NCBI GenBank assembly: GCA_945881965.1
Contig: CAMCVS010000005.1
Location: 185,094 to 249,093, forward strand
Origin: Paracoccus haematequi
GTDB taxonomy: Bacteria > Pseudomonadota > Alphaproteobacteria > Rhodobacterales > Rhodobacteraceae
Length of the DNA: 64,000 bases
Direction of reading: 5' to 3'
Shown: positions 24,281 through 33,502 of the stretch, piece by piece
How the letters are laid out: every line of letters begins with the position of its first letter
Numbering within the stretch: the stretch's first letter is position 1
Notes under the pieces: generated by a model
Databases searched by the model: none
Seen by the model: only the letters and a program-made list of their open reading frames with translations
What the model was told of the DNA's origin: nothing
Made by a program: the position numbers and the translations under genes

Positions 24281-25465
24281 GTGTTCCTGCCGTTCTTTGA
24301 CACGCTCCGCCGCCACGCCGTCCCTGTATCCTTGCGCGAATATCTGGCGTTTTTGGACGGGATGCGCGCGGGTCTGGTCACCTATGATGCCGAAGGGTTC
24401 TATTTCCTCGCCCGCGCCATTCTGGTGAAGGACGAACGCCATATCGATCGCTTTGACCGCGCCTTTGCCGCTACGTTTCAGGGGCTGGATGTGATCCCGC
24501 CCGAAGCCGTGGTCCAAGCCGTCGATCTGCCGCCCGAATGGCTGGCAAAACTGGCCGAAAAGCATCTGACACCCGAGGAACGCGCCGAGATCGAAGCCCT
24601 TGGCGGGTTCGACAAGCTGATGGAAACGCTGAAAAAGCGTCTTGAGGAACAGCAGGGCCGCCATCAGGGTGGCAACAAATGGATCGGCACCGCCGGAACC
24701 TCGCCCTTTGGTGCGCAGGGCTATAACCCCGAAGGTGTGCGGATCGGTCAGGAAAAATCCCGCCACCAGCGCGCGGTCAAGGTCTGGGACAAGCGCGAAT
24801 TCAAGGACTTCGCCGATGATGTTGAACTGGGCACCCGCAACATCAAGGTGGCGCTGAAACGCCTGCGCCGCTGGGCGCGCGATGGCGCGGATCAGGAACT
24901 GGACCTTGACGGCACCATCCGCGCGACCGCCGAACATGGCTATCTGGACGTGCAGACCCGCCCCGAACGGCGCAACGCGGTCAAGGTGATCCTGTTTCTG
25001 GACGTGGGCGGGTCGATGGACCCGCATGTGAAGGTGGTCGAGGAACTGTTTTCCGCCGCGCGGGCGGAATTCAAGCATCTGGAACATTACTATTTCCACA
25101 ACTGCCTTTACGAAGGCGTGTGGCGCGACAACCGCCGCCGCTGGGATGCGCAAATCCCGACATGGGACGTGCTGCGCACCTATGGCGCGGATTACAAATG
25201 CATTTTTGTGGGCGACGCGGCCATGTCACCCTATGAAATCGCCTATCCCGGTGGGGCCAACGAGCACTGGAACGCCGAGGCCGGACAGGTCTGGCTGGCG
25301 CGCGCCTGCGAACAATGGCCGGGCAACCTGTGGATCAACCCGACGCCCGAGAAATACTGGGACTACACCCAGTCCATCGGCCTGATCCGCGAGGTGTTCG
25401 CGGATCGCATGGTGCCGATGACGCTGGACGGGCTGACGCGCGGGATGAAGATGCTGGGACGGTAA
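24281..25465 (+). CDS. vWA-domain protein (COG3825/CoxE-like)
   Basis: 394-residue cytoplasmic protein starting at GTG 24281 (MFLPFFDTLRRHAVPVSLREYL). The N-terminal helical half is followed by a von Willebrand A-like domain with the metal site LFLDVGGSMDPH near residue 245, where the usual DxSxS is DxGGS as in this subfamily. A later FVGDAAMSPYEIAYPGG segment closes the domain. It is the expected partner of the MoxR ATPase upstream; such pairs assemble or activate client complexes, but the client here is unknown. Confidence 0.88.
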   Translation: MFLPFFDTLRRHAVPVSLREYLAFLDGMRAGLVTYDAEGFYFLARAILVKDERHIDRFDRAFAATFQGLDVIPPEAVVQAVDLPPEWLAKLAEKHLTPEERAEIEALGGFDKLMETLKKRLEEQQGRHQGGNKWIGTAGTSPFGAQGYNPEGVRIGQEKSRHQRAVKVWDKREFKDFADDVELGTRNIKVALKRLRRWARDGADQELDLDGTIRATAEHGYLDVQTRPERRNAVKVILFLDVGGSMDPHVKVVEELFSAARAEFKHLEHYYFHNCLYEGVWRDNRRRWDAQIPTWDVLRTYGADYKCIFVGDAAMSPYEIAYPGGANEHWNAEAGQVWLARACEQWPGNLWINPTPEKYWDYTQSIGLIREVFADRMVPMTLDGLTRGMKMLGR

Positions 25466-25481
25466 TGCGGCCCAGCCCCGG

Positions 25482-25556
25482 CCCACGGCAAGGCCGTGGG
25501 CGTTCGGCACTGAAAACGCTCCACTGGAGCGTTTTCTCCGGGCGAACAGCGCCCGG
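25482..25556. terminator. three adjacent hairpins between vWA and purU
   Basis: CCCACGGC-AAG-GCCGTGGG at 25482-25500, the perfect palindrome AAAACGCTCC-ACT-GGAGCGTTTT at 25513-25535, and CCGGGCG-AACAG-CGCCCGG at 25538-25556. The middle one carries A and T tracts on both sides and so can terminate both convergent transcripts. Confidence 0.8.
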
Positions 25557-25564
25557 ACCGTGCC

Positions 25565-26449
25565 TCACCCCATTCTCTCACTCGCATAGGATCCCGGCGA
25601 GGCCGGGAATACCACCGTCTTGTTGCCGTTCAGGAATACCCGGCGATGGATATGGGCGTGGATCGCGCGCGCCAGCACCTGGCTTTCCACATCACGGCCA
25701 AGGCTGACGTAATCTTCGGCTGATTGCGCATGGGTGACGCGGATGGTGTCCTGTTCGATGATCGGCCCCTCGTCCAGATCAGCGGTGACATAATGCGAGG
25801 TCGCGCCGATCAGTTTCACGCCGCGCTCATAAGCCTGCTTGTAGGGGTTCGCGCCCTTGAAACTGGGCAAAAAGGAATGGTGGATGTTGATGATCCGCCC
25901 CGACATTTTCTGGCACATCGTGTCGGACAACACCTGCATATAGCGCGCTAGCACGATCAGATCGGCCCCCGCCTCTTCGACAACCTCCAGAATCCGCGCC
26001 TCGGCCTGGGGTTTGTTGTCCTTTGTCACCTTGATGCAATGGAACGGCAGGTCATGGTTCACCACAACTTTCTGATAATCCATGTGGTTGGAAATTACAG
26101 CCACGATGTCGATGGGCAGCGCGCCGATGCGCCAGCGATAGAGCAGGTCATTCAGGCAATGGCCGAACCGGCTGACCATGATCGCGACCTTCATCCGCGC
26201 GTTTTCGTCATGGAACCCGTGCACCATGCCGAACCGCGCCGCGATGGGGGCGAAATCCGCCTGCAATCCCGCCAGCGCCGTGCCGGTTTCGGCCACGAAA
26301 CTGATCCGCATAAAGAACGCGCCGGTCTCGGCATCGTCGAATTGCGAACTGTCGGTGATGTTGCAGCCATGATCGGCCAGAAACCCGGCAATCGCGGCGA
26401 CGATCCCCCTTGTCGAGGCACAGGTGACGGTCAGACAGTAACGAGACAT
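25565..26449 (-). CDS. purU: formyltetrahydrofolate deformylase
   Basis: 294-residue enzyme that hydrolyses 10-formyl-THF to formate and THF, feeding purine synthesis and one-carbon balance. An N-terminal ACT domain (YCLTVTCASTRGIVAAIAGFL) is followed by the formyltransferase fold: VAIMVSRFGHCLNDLL near residue 88, then NIHHSFLPSFKGANPY near 215 with the catalytic His, and GATSHYVTADLDEGPIIEQD. ATG 26449 has AAGGA suitably placed; six extra residues from 26467 are possible. Confidence 0.94.
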   Translation of the reverse strand: MSRYCLTVTCASTRGIVAAIAGFLADHGCNITDSSQFDDAETGAFFMRISFVAETGTALAGLQADFAPIAARFGMVHGFHDENARMKVAIMVSRFGHCLNDLLYRWRIGALPIDIVAVISNHMDYQKVVVNHDLPFHCIKVTKDNKPQAEARILEVVEEAGADLIVLARYMQVLSDTMCQKMSGRIINIHHSFLPSFKGANPYKQAYERGVKLIGATSHYVTADLDEGPIIEQDTIRVTHAQSAEDYVSLGRDVESQVLARAIHAHIHRRVFLNGNKTVVFPASPGSYASERMG

Positions 26450-26655
26450 CGGGGCGGTTCCTTTCATGCGCAGTCACGGGACCAAAGGCGGTTTTGCCCG
26501 CGCCGTCAACGCCTTGCAGCGTATGACAAACCGCATGTGCAAAGCCCCGCGTTTCCCATGGTGAACAATGGTCGCGGATGCGCCCCGCCGCGTGACGCGG
26601 CACGACCTGTCAGCGCAGGTTTACGGCATGGCCTTGTGATATCGGCGCGGGGATT

Positions 26656-26732
<77 letters not shown>

Positions 26733-26741
26733 ATTGACGCG

Positions 26742-26770
26742 GCTATAGCTGTTGGGCCGCCGCGCTGCAA
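26742..26770 (-). promoter_or_regulatory. candidate promoter for tRNA-Arg
   Basis: On the minus strand TTGCAG (26770-26765) and TATAGC (26747-26742) are separated by exactly 17 bases, ending ten bases upstream of the mature tRNA. Confidence 0.5.
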
Positions 26771-26786
26771 CTGGCAATGCGGGCTG

Positions 26787-28007
26787 TCAGCCCAGCAGAT
26801 CATGCGCCAGTTCCAGCGCATCCACCAGCACATCGACCTCGGCCTTGGTGTTATACATGCCAAACGACGCGCGGCAGGTGGCGCCCACGCCCAGATGCGC
26901 CATCAGGGGCTGCGCGCAATGGGTGCCCGCGCGCACCGCCACGCCCTTTTTGTCGAGGATGGTCGAGATGTCATGCGCATGCGCCGCGCCCTGCATCGAA
27001 AAGCTGAAGATGGCGGCCTTGCCCGGCGAAGTGCCTTGCAGGGTCAGCCAGTTCAGCCCGCCAAGCCTTTCCGCTGCATAGGCCGCAAGCCCGGCTTCAT
27101 GCGCGGCGATATTGGCCATGCCGATGCCCATCAGATAGTCCAGCGCGACGCCCATCCCGATCTGCTGCACGATGCCGGGGGTGCCGGCCTCGAATTTCAT
27201 CGGCGGATCGTTGTAGGTCACGGTATCGCGCGAAACCTCGCGGATCATGTCGCCGCCGCCCAGGAAGGGGCGCATCTCGGCCATGCGGTCATGGCGGATG
27301 TAGATCGCGCCGGACCCGCTGGGGCCATAGAGTTTGTGCCCGGTGATGGCATAGAAATCGCAACCCATCGCGGCGACGTTGACCGGCATGTGGACTGCGC
27401 CCTGTGACCCGTCCACCAGCACCGGCACACCGCGTTCGCGCGCGCCCGCACAGATCGCGGCCACATCGACCACCGCACCCGTGACGTTGGAACAGTGCGT
27501 GACGGCCACCAGTTTCGTGCGCGGCCCGATGGCGTCCAGCACCGCCTGCGGGTCCAGCCCGCCATCCGCCGTGCAATCCACCCATTTCAACACCACGCCC
27601 TGCCGGTCGCGCAGGAAATGCCAGGGCACGATATTGGCGTGATGTTCAAGGATCGACAGCACGATCTCGTCGCCCGGTCCCATCCGGGGCGCGGCCCAGC
27701 CGTAGGAAATCAGGTTGATCGCCTCGGTCGTGCCAGAGGTGAACACGATCTCGTCCTCGGACGCCGCCCCCAGAAACCGCGCCACGGTCGCGCGCACCGC
27801 TTCGTATTTCTCGGTGGCGACCGTGGACAGGTAATGCAGTCCGCGATGCACGTTGGCGTATTCGTGGCTGTAGGCCTGCGTCACCGCGTCGATCACGCAC
27901 TGCGGTTTTTGCGCCGATGCGCCATTGTCCAGATAGACCAGCGGCTTGCCGTTCACGGTCCGCGACAGGATCGGGAAATCGGCCCGGATGGTGGCAACGT
28001 CAAACAT
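26787..28007 (-). CDS. sufS: cysteine desulfurase SufS
   Basis: 406-residue group II PLP enzyme that takes sulfur from cysteine for the SUF Fe-S assembly system. It has the FTSGTTEAINLISYGW motif near residue 90, the PLP lysine in ITGHKLYGPSG, and the catalytic Cys364 in VRAGTHCAQPLM within the short type II active-site loop. The length is typical. It is the last gene of the minus-strand isc/suf run, nine bases after the YIP1-like membrane gene. A second, IscS-type desulfurase lies near the start of the run. Confidence 0.95.
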   Translation of the reverse strand: MFDVATIRADFPILSRTVNGKPLVYLDNGASAQKPQCVIDAVTQAYSHEYANVHRGLHYLSTVATEKYEAVRATVARFLGAASEDEIVFTSGTTEAINLISYGWAAPRMGPGDEIVLSILEHHANIVPWHFLRDRQGVVLKWVDCTADGGLDPQAVLDAIGPRTKLVAVTHCSNVTGAVVDVAAICAGARERGVPVLVDGSQGAVHMPVNVAAMGCDFYAITGHKLYGPSGSGAIYIRHDRMAEMRPFLGGGDMIREVSRDTVTYNDPPMKFEAGTPGIVQQIGMGVALDYLMGIGMANIAAHEAGLAAYAAERLGGLNWLTLQGTSPGKAAIFSFSMQGAAHAHDISTILDKKGVAVRAGTHCAQPLMAHLGVGATCRASFGMYNTKAEVDVLVDALELAHDLLG

Positions 28008-28016
28008 GGTGGCTCC

Positions 28017-28598
28017 TCAGATCGGTTGCGGCGGGGCGACGCCCGTCAGGGTCAGCAACAGCGCCAGTCCGAAAGATAAGGCCAGAACCGCCAGACCCGC
28101 TGTGACCAAGGCGCGCACCGGGGTGTCAAAGCCATGCGCGGCTTGCAAAAAGCTGATGAACAGCCACAGGCCAAAGATCGACACCACCAGCGTCAGCAGA
28201 ACGGCAATCGGGGCCGAAATCACCATCGCCGCCAGCAGCACGACTTGGGCCAGCACGCGCAGGCATTGCAACCAGACCGTGACCGCCAGCAGATCGCGCA
28301 GGGTGCCGGTGCCGCCCATCCGCGCGCCGATCCGCACCATCAGCACGGTGAACGCCAGCACACCCGCCGCCATCACCGCCGCATAGATCAGCGGATTGGC
28401 AAACAGCGCGGGCAACGGGCCTTCCGGCGGGGCCAACAGCAGCGACACAAAGAACAGCACCGTATTGGCAATCGTCGTCAGCGCCAGCAGCGTCAAGAGC
28501 GCGTCCAGCCCAAGCCCCAAACCGATCACCTGACGCGCGGCCTTTTGCGGGGCGGTCACGCTCAGGCGGACCAGATCCGTCAGATATGCCTGCATCAT
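28017..28598 (-). CDS. YIP1-family membrane protein
   Basis: 193-residue integral membrane protein with about five hydrophobic helices (for example LLTLLALTTIANTVLFFVSLLL, AAVMAAGVLAFTVLMV and VLLTLVVSIFGLWLF). The spacing and the GARMGGTGTLRDLLAV loop fit the bacterial YIP1 group. ATG 28598 overlaps the previous gene's stop (ATGA); a second ATG follows directly. It sits between sufD and sufS, a position where Rhodobacteraceae often carry small membrane proteins. Function unknown. Confidence 0.72.
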   Translation of the reverse strand: MMQAYLTDLVRLSVTAPQKAARQVIGLGLGLDALLTLLALTTIANTVLFFVSLLLAPPEGPLPALFANPLIYAAVMAAGVLAFTVLMVRIGARMGGTGTLRDLLAVTVWLQCLRVLAQVVLLAAMVISAPIAVLLTLVVSIFGLWLFISFLQAAHGFDTPVRALVTAGLAVLALSFGLALLLTLTGVAPPQPI

Positions 28599-29086
28599 GA
28601 AAGCCCTGCCCAGTTGGGGCGTGTCAGCCCGGTCACAGTGAAAACGCCAAAGGCCACGATCCACAGCCCGGCAATCAGTTGCAGTTCGATCCCCGGCCCG
28701 ATCAGCCCGGCCACCAGCCCCATCAACAGCGTCGCAGGCGTCGCGGCCAGTAGCGCCCAAAACAGGGTCAGGCGCAGACGGTAGCCGAAACGCGGGTCGC
28801 CGAGCAGGCCGGCGATGCCGCCCGCCGCCATGGTGGCCAGCCACAGGATCAAGGGGGCCAGAAACACAAACAGCATCGCGGACCAGAACAGCCGCGCTTC
28901 CAGCGGCACGGCGGGGTCTTCAAAGGCCGCGCGCGCGGCAGATGGGCTGGCGGCCACGAAATGCAGCACGCCGCCGACCAGCGCATGGGTCAGCGCCAGA
29001 TCCTCGCGCCGTCCTGCCGCAATCAGCCGGTCCCAGACCGACCCCGGCCTGCACCACATCGCGGTGATATCGCGGGTCAGCGCCAT
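28595..29086 (-). CDS. small multi-span membrane protein in the suf run
   Basis: 163-residue protein. A soluble N-terminus (MALTRDITAMWCRPGSVWDRL) is followed by hydrophobic segments around residues 63-92, 104-127 and 133-152. It starts within the sufD stop (TAATG) and its stop overlaps the next start (ATGA), so sufD, this gene and the YIP1-like gene are translationally coupled. The N-terminal arrangement resembles YIP1-like proteins and the two may form one complex. Function unknown. Confidence 0.7.
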   Translation of the reverse strand: MALTRDITAMWCRPGSVWDRLIAAGRREDLALTHALVGGVLHFVAASPSAARAAFEDPAVPLEARLFWSAMLFVFLAPLILWLATMAAGGIAGLLGDPRFGYRLRLTLFWALLAATPATLLMGLVAGLIGPGIELQLIAGLWIVAFGVFTVTGLTRPNWAGLS

Positions 29087-30366
29087 TATGCGCGCCGCGC
29101 CAGCCAGCCGCGCAGGCGGTCGGCGATATCTTCGCGCAGGTCATCATCCGCGATTTCCGCCAACGCCTCGGCGACAAAGGACAAGACCAGCAGGTCCACC
29201 GCCTCTTTGCGGGGCACCCCGCGCGAGCGCAGGTAATAGAGCGCGGTCTCGTCAATCGCGCCCGAGGTGGACCCGTGCGAACAGGCGACGTCATCGGCGT
29301 AAATCTCAAGCTCGGGCTTGGCAAGGAACTGGCTGTCCTCGTCCAACAGCAGCGACTGGCTGATCTGATAGCCATCGGTCTTCTGCGCGCCCTGCTTGAC
29401 CAGAATCTTGCCCTGGAACACGCCGACAGCGCCATTCCGCAGCACCTTCTTGAACACCTGACGGCTTTCGCAGCCCACGGCGTCATGGGTCATGAACACG
29501 GTGTCATCATGCATGAACGCGCCATCGCCAAGTGCGGCCCCCGCGATATGGGCGACGCCGCCATCACCCAGCAGATCAATCACCGCCTCGTTGCGGGTCA
29601 GGCGGCCATTGACGGTCAGTGTGAACGACTTGAACAGCGCCGCGGCGGCCACCCGCGCGAACAGATGCGTGGCGGCATGGCGGTCACGGTCGCGGCCCTG
29701 CGCGCGGATGTGGTGAAACGCGGCCCCCTCGCCCACGTCCACCTCCATCAGCGTGGTGAACCGTGCAGCCCCCGGACCGTTTTCCAACAGCGTCAGTGCC
29801 GCGCCCGGATCAAGCCGGATGACATGGTGCAGCACGGCATCCGACGTGGCGGCATTGTGGCGATAGATCAGCGACACGGGACGCAGCGCGCGGCCCGTCA
29901 CATGGATCAGCACACCATCCGTGGCGGTCGCGGTGGCCAGCGCGGCAAAGGGGCGCGCGACCGGATGCTGGCCCTTGGCCTCGAGCGTGCCATACAGATC
30001 CTGCGCCCAATGGATATCCGCGCCCTGCACGTCGGCCAGCCGTTCCACGCGGATGCCTGCGACATCCAGCGGATCACTGTCGGCCTCGGAAAACACGCCG
30101 TCGATGAAGACGATCCGCAGCCGGTCCACGGCGTCGAACACCGGCACCTCATCGCTGCGGAAATCCATCGCGGGCAAAGGCATGGCGGCATTCAGCGCGT
30201 CGGGCCGCGTATAGCGCCAGTATTCGTCGCGCCGCCCCGGCAGGCCCATGGCTGTCAGGCGTGCCAGCGCTTCGGCGCGCGCAGGCGCGGTCCAGCCTGC
30301 GGTGACATGGTCGCTGGAAGCAAGCCGGTTGGCCAGCGGATCGGATTTGACGACGGCAAGGCTCAT
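29086..30366 (-). CDS. sufD: Fe-S assembly scaffold subunit SufD
   Basis: 426-residue beta-helical partner of SufB in the SufBC2D scaffold. The C-terminal part has the hallmark sequence with LEIYADDVACSHGSTSGAIDETALYYLRSRGVP near residue 345, which contains the conserved His, and QGKILVKQGAQKTDGYQ before it. The N-terminal half diverges as usual. It overlaps sufC by four bases (ATGA). Confidence 0.93.
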   Translation of the reverse strand: MSLAVVKSDPLANRLASSDHVTAGWTAPARAEALARLTAMGLPGRRDEYWRYTRPDALNAAMPLPAMDFRSDEVPVFDAVDRLRIVFIDGVFSEADSDPLDVAGIRVERLADVQGADIHWAQDLYGTLEAKGQHPVARPFAALATATATDGVLIHVTGRALRPVSLIYRHNAATSDAVLHHVIRLDPGAALTLLENGPGAARFTTLMEVDVGEGAAFHHIRAQGRDRDRHAATHLFARVAAAALFKSFTLTVNGRLTRNEAVIDLLGDGGVAHIAGAALGDGAFMHDDTVFMTHDAVGCESRQVFKKVLRNGAVGVFQGKILVKQGAQKTDGYQISQSLLLDEDSQFLAKPELEIYADDVACSHGSTSGAIDETALYYLRSRGVPRKEAVDLLVLSFVAEALAEIADDDLREDIADRLRGWLARRA

Positions 30367-31121
30367 CCCTTCACCTCGGCCAGAATGTCGGCGTAACCGT
30401 TGTTTTCCACCTCAAGCGCCAGGTCCGGCCCACCGGTTTTTACGATGCGCCCGTCTGCCATGATATGCACCACGTCTGGCGCGATATGATCCAACAGGCG
30501 CTGGTAATGCGTGATCACCAGAAATGACCGGCCCTGATCGCGCAGCGCGTTCACGCCGTCGGCCACCAGTTTCATCGCATCGACGTCAAGGCCGCTGTCG
30601 GTTTCATCGAGGATGCACATCTTGGGTTCCAAGACGGCCATTTGCAGGATTTCGTTGCGCTTTTTCTCGCCGCCGGAAAAGCCGACGTTGACGGGACGCT
30701 TCAGCATCTCGGCGTCGATCTTCAGCGACTTCGCCTTGTCGCGGATCAGTTTCAGGAATTCGCCCGCGCTGACCTCGGGTTCGCCCCGGGTCTTGCGTTG
30801 TGCGTTCAACGCGGTGCGCAGGAACGTCATGTTGCCCACGCCAGGGATTTCAACGGGGTATTGAAACGCCAGAAACAGCCCTGCGGCAGCGCGCTGTTCA
30901 GGGTCCATCGCCAGCAGGTCTTCGCCTTGCAGCGTTGCGGTGCCTTCGGTGACGCGATAGCCGTCGCGCCCCGACAGCACATAGGACATGGTGGATTTCC
31001 CCGATCCGTTCGGCCCCATGATCGCATGCACGGTGCCTGCGCCGATGCTCAGGCTGACACCTTTCAGGATCGGCTTGGCGTCTCCTTCAAGTTCGACGTG
31101 CAGGTTGTTGATTTCCAGCAT
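30363..31121 (-). CDS. sufC: Fe-S assembly ATPase SufC
   Basis: 252-residue ABC-type ATPase of the SUF scaffold. Walker A GPNGSGKST near residue 37, the SufC-typical signature FSGGEKKRNEI near 150, and Walker B CILDETDSGLDVDAM near 173. The ETDSGLD sequence distinguishes SufC from transporters. It lies upstream of sufD but is separated from sufB by the five-gene methyltransferase/DUF486 block, with 39 bases between the last of these and sufC. Confidence 0.96.
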   Translation of the reverse strand: MLEINNLHVELEGDAKPILKGVSLSIGAGTVHAIMGPNGSGKSTMSYVLSGRDGYRVTEGTATLQGEDLLAMDPEQRAAAGLFLAFQYPVEIPGVGNMTFLRTALNAQRKTRGEPEVSAGEFLKLIRDKAKSLKIDAEMLKRPVNVGFSGGEKKRNEILQMAVLEPKMCILDETDSGLDVDAMKLVADGVNALRDQGRSFLVITHYQRLLDHIAPDVVHIMADGRIVKTGGPDLALEVENNGYADILAEVKG

Positions 31122-31160
31122 ATTCTGTCCTTTTCATTCAATTCTGGCGGCGCGGCGCGG

Positions 31161-31769
31161 TTATGGGCGCTGCATGATCTGGATCACCTTCAGCAGGCGT
31201 TCCGGGGGAATGGCGATCGGGGCGACTTCGAACCGCGCCATCCGGCCGATGATCGCAACCGGCGGACCGATGAAGGTTTCGATGACATGGTTCTGCACCC
31301 GGCTGACATAGTCATCCACGAACAGCGTGACAGGGTGCGGGGTGCGAAAAGCGGTCGCAAGTGCGCAACCGGGGCGAAAGCGGCCGTCCACGAGCACCAC
31401 ATCGGGCGGGACAAACCCGTCCATATCCCACACGTCCAGCGGATAGCGCGCAAAGCGTTTCCATTCGCTGTCATCGACCGGGTGGCCCCATTCCTTGGTC
31501 GGCCCGATATCGGACCAGATCACGTCCACCATTGTGCCCGGCGCGGGGGGATTGGCGTCAAACCAGCCACGCATCATCGTGGCCCAGGCCGGGTCGCTTT
31601 CGACCGTCCAGATGGATTTGCCGGGCATTTCGGCGGCCATGACTGTGGACCCGCCCGAGCCATATTCGAGGATCGCAGACGCGCCGGCATAGGCCGCGCG
31701 CAGCGCATCCGCCTCGGCCTCGGGCAGGGTCAGTTCAGGACGTGGCAGCGGGGCGACGGAATCAGGCAT
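31161..31769 (-). CDS. methyltransferase-like protein inside the suf run
   Basis: 202-residue protein with ILEYGSGGSTVMAAEM near residue 34, which resembles a class I methyltransferase SAM-binding loop, followed by WTVESDPAWA, VDVIWSDIGPTKEW and DVVLVDGRFRPGCALA, the expected acidic strand ends. It lacks a long C-terminal domain. The stop of the upstream FkbM gene overlaps its start by eight bases. No substrate can be inferred; sugar, lipid and protein targets are all possible. Confidence 0.65.
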   Translation of the reverse strand: MPDSVAPLPRPELTLPEAEADALRAAYAGASAILEYGSGGSTVMAAEMPGKSIWTVESDPAWATMMRGWFDANPPAPGTMVDVIWSDIGPTKEWGHPVDDSEWKRFARYPLDVWDMDGFVPPDVVLVDGRFRPGCALATAFRTPHPVTLFVDDYVSRVQNHVIETFIGPPVAIIGRMARFEVAPIAIPPERLLKVIQIMQRP

Positions 31770-32676
31770 CCGGCGTCACCGTGGACGCGTCTGGTTCCGC
31801 GGGCGGAAACACCATCTCGGCATAGCGGCGCACCTGCGGTTTGCTCAGCCGCCCGCGCGCCAGCAAAAGCGTCAGGCAGCGCAGCGCCAAATCGGGGCTT
31901 TGGAAACAGCCCTCTGCCAGCAGCGCCAGATGCGTCAGCGCGGCATCATCCCAGGCATCGGGATTGCGCAGGTCGCGAATAAATATCGCGTCGCCATCGA
32001 CCAACTGGCTGCCCTCGCGGCGTTTCGCGCCGGGAGTTTCAAATTGCGAGCCCAGTTGCACCTGTTTGGTGAATACAAAGCGATGCAGCATAAAGCCTTG
32101 CCCGCGCAGTTCCGCCATCTGCGCATCCATCAGCGGCTGCCCCACATACAGCGGGATGAACGCCACCTCGGTCATCACCGCCACCGCACCTGCCAGTTTG
32201 TTGACGCCGTTGCGGAACACCGCCAACTCGCCACCCTGAATGTCGATCTTCAGGAAATCCAGTTGGGTGATGTCGTCCAGATCATCCAGACGGTGGGTTT
32301 TCAGCGGCACACGTTCGACGATCTCGGTCGCGCGGGGCCAGCGTTGCAGATATTTGAACGTGCTCAGGTCCGGTTCCAGCAGCGACGTGAACCCGCCCGA
32401 CCGCGACACCTTTAACTCGCCCTCGGTGCCATCGCCGATCGCATAGGGCAGGTTGCGCTCATAGGCGTTCTGGCGGTCCTTCAATTCGGCAAAGGCCGAT
32501 TCCTGCGGATCGAACCCCGTCACCCGCGCCAGTTTCGCCGCCATCAGCGGCTGATAATCGGGCACCGTGATCGGGTTCGCCCCGACATCGACGATCTCGA
32601 TCAGGCGTTCGGGTTCCAGAATCCCCTGCAAATACCCCAGACGCTTCAGCGCCTTTGCCTGAAGACGCGGTTTCAT
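31762..32676 (-). CDS. FkbM-family methyltransferase (copy 1)
   Basis: 304-residue SAM-dependent methyltransferase-like protein. IVDVGANPITVPDY near residue 28 is the SAM loop, VTGFDPQES the ribose-binding acidic position, and DFLKIDIQGGELAVFRNG near 140 the FkbM motif. The last 100 residues (LVDGDAIFIRDL...AALTHLALLAEG) are shared with copy 3 at 33840. ATG 32676 follows a GGGG-containing site; a TTG at 32715 is possible. FkbM enzymes usually O-methylate sugars or polyketides; the target here is unknown. Confidence 0.82.
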   Translation of the reverse strand: MKPRLQAKALKRLGYLQGILEPERLIEIVDVGANPITVPDYQPLMAAKLARVTGFDPQESAFAELKDRQNAYERNLPYAIGDGTEGELKVSRSGGFTSLLEPDLSTFKYLQRWPRATEIVERVPLKTHRLDDLDDITQLDFLKIDIQGGELAVFRNGVNKLAGAVAVMTEVAFIPLYVGQPLMDAQMAELRGQGFMLHRFVFTKQVQLGSQFETPGAKRREGSQLVDGDAIFIRDLRNPDAWDDAALTHLALLAEGCFQSPDLALRCLTLLLARGRLSKPQVRRYAEMVFPPAEPDASTVTPDA

Positions 32677-32722
32677 GCTGCACCCCGGAGGCCAGTGGCG
32701 AGGAAATGTAGACAAATCATAA

Positions 32723-33502
32723 TCATCTCAGCGGCTTTCCGAAGCGGATCAAATGGTTGACGTTATGCGGTCCATGACGGTCGCGGCGCAGGGTAACATA
32801 GCCTGCGTCCCGGCACCAATCCGCGAATTGGGGCGCATTGGTATCGTCCACCTCGATCAGGATCACAGGCTTGGCCCGCGCGATGGTTGCCGACAGCCCG
32901 CGCAGCACCGCCATTTCCATGCCTTCGACGTCGATCTTGATCAGGTCGGGGCTTAGATCCGCACAAATATCGTCGCCGCGCAGCACCCGCAGATCGCCCT
33001 GCCCTGGCTTCATCTTGGTCGCGCCCAGATTGCGGTCATGGCGTTTCATACCGAACCCGCCGGCGTCGCGGTCCGACAGGCCGATGCCCAGATGGGTGAT
33101 GTCGATGACATGGCTCAGCCGGTTCACCAGCACATTCGCCACCAAAGGGGCCAGCGCCAGCGAATTGGGTTCAAACACCACCACCTTGGCCGCCGCCATA
33201 CGGGTGGCGAAAAACAGCGCGTGATTGCCGATATTCGCGCCCACATCCAGAACACAGGCCCCCTGCGGGATCAGCGGTGCCAGCGCGGCCAGTTCCTCGG
33301 CCTCAAAGAACACGCCTTGGCGAAGCGCGTTCTGGATCGGATCGCGCTGCATGTTCAGGCAAAACGACAAGCCGCCCCAATGCACCACGTCAAAGGGGGG
33401 GAACGCCACCACTTCGCCCGCCGCAATCGCTGCCAGCACGCCCGCGATGTCGAAATACTCCGCCCCGGTGGTTTCCGGTAACGGCAGGCTGATTTCGGTC
33501 AT
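32723..33502 (-). CDS. FkbM-family methyltransferase (copy 2)
   Basis: 259-residue protein. A 75-residue N-terminal part (EVVAFPPFDVVHWGGLSFCL) precedes CVLDVGANIGNHALFFA near residue 82, VVVFEPNS near 112 and DLIKIDVEGMEMAVLRGL near 187, all classical FkbM features. The C-terminus ends with GPHNVNHLIRFG, which resembles the tail of many FkbM domain enzymes. It lacks the C-terminal module shared by copies 1 and 3, so it is the more typical member. It starts four bases before the DUF486 gene ends (ATGA overlap). Confidence 0.85.
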   Translation of the reverse strand: MTEISLPLPETTGAEYFDIAGVLAAIAAGEVVAFPPFDVVHWGGLSFCLNMQRDPIQNALRQGVFFEAEELAALAPLIPQGACVLDVGANIGNHALFFATRMAAAKVVVFEPNSLALAPLVANVLVNRLSHVIDITHLGIGLSDRDAGGFGMKRHDRNLGATKMKPGQGDLRVLRGDDICADLSPDLIKIDVEGMEMAVLRGLSATIARAKPVILIEVDDTNAPQFADWCRDAGYVTLRRDRHGPHNVNHLIRFGKPLR

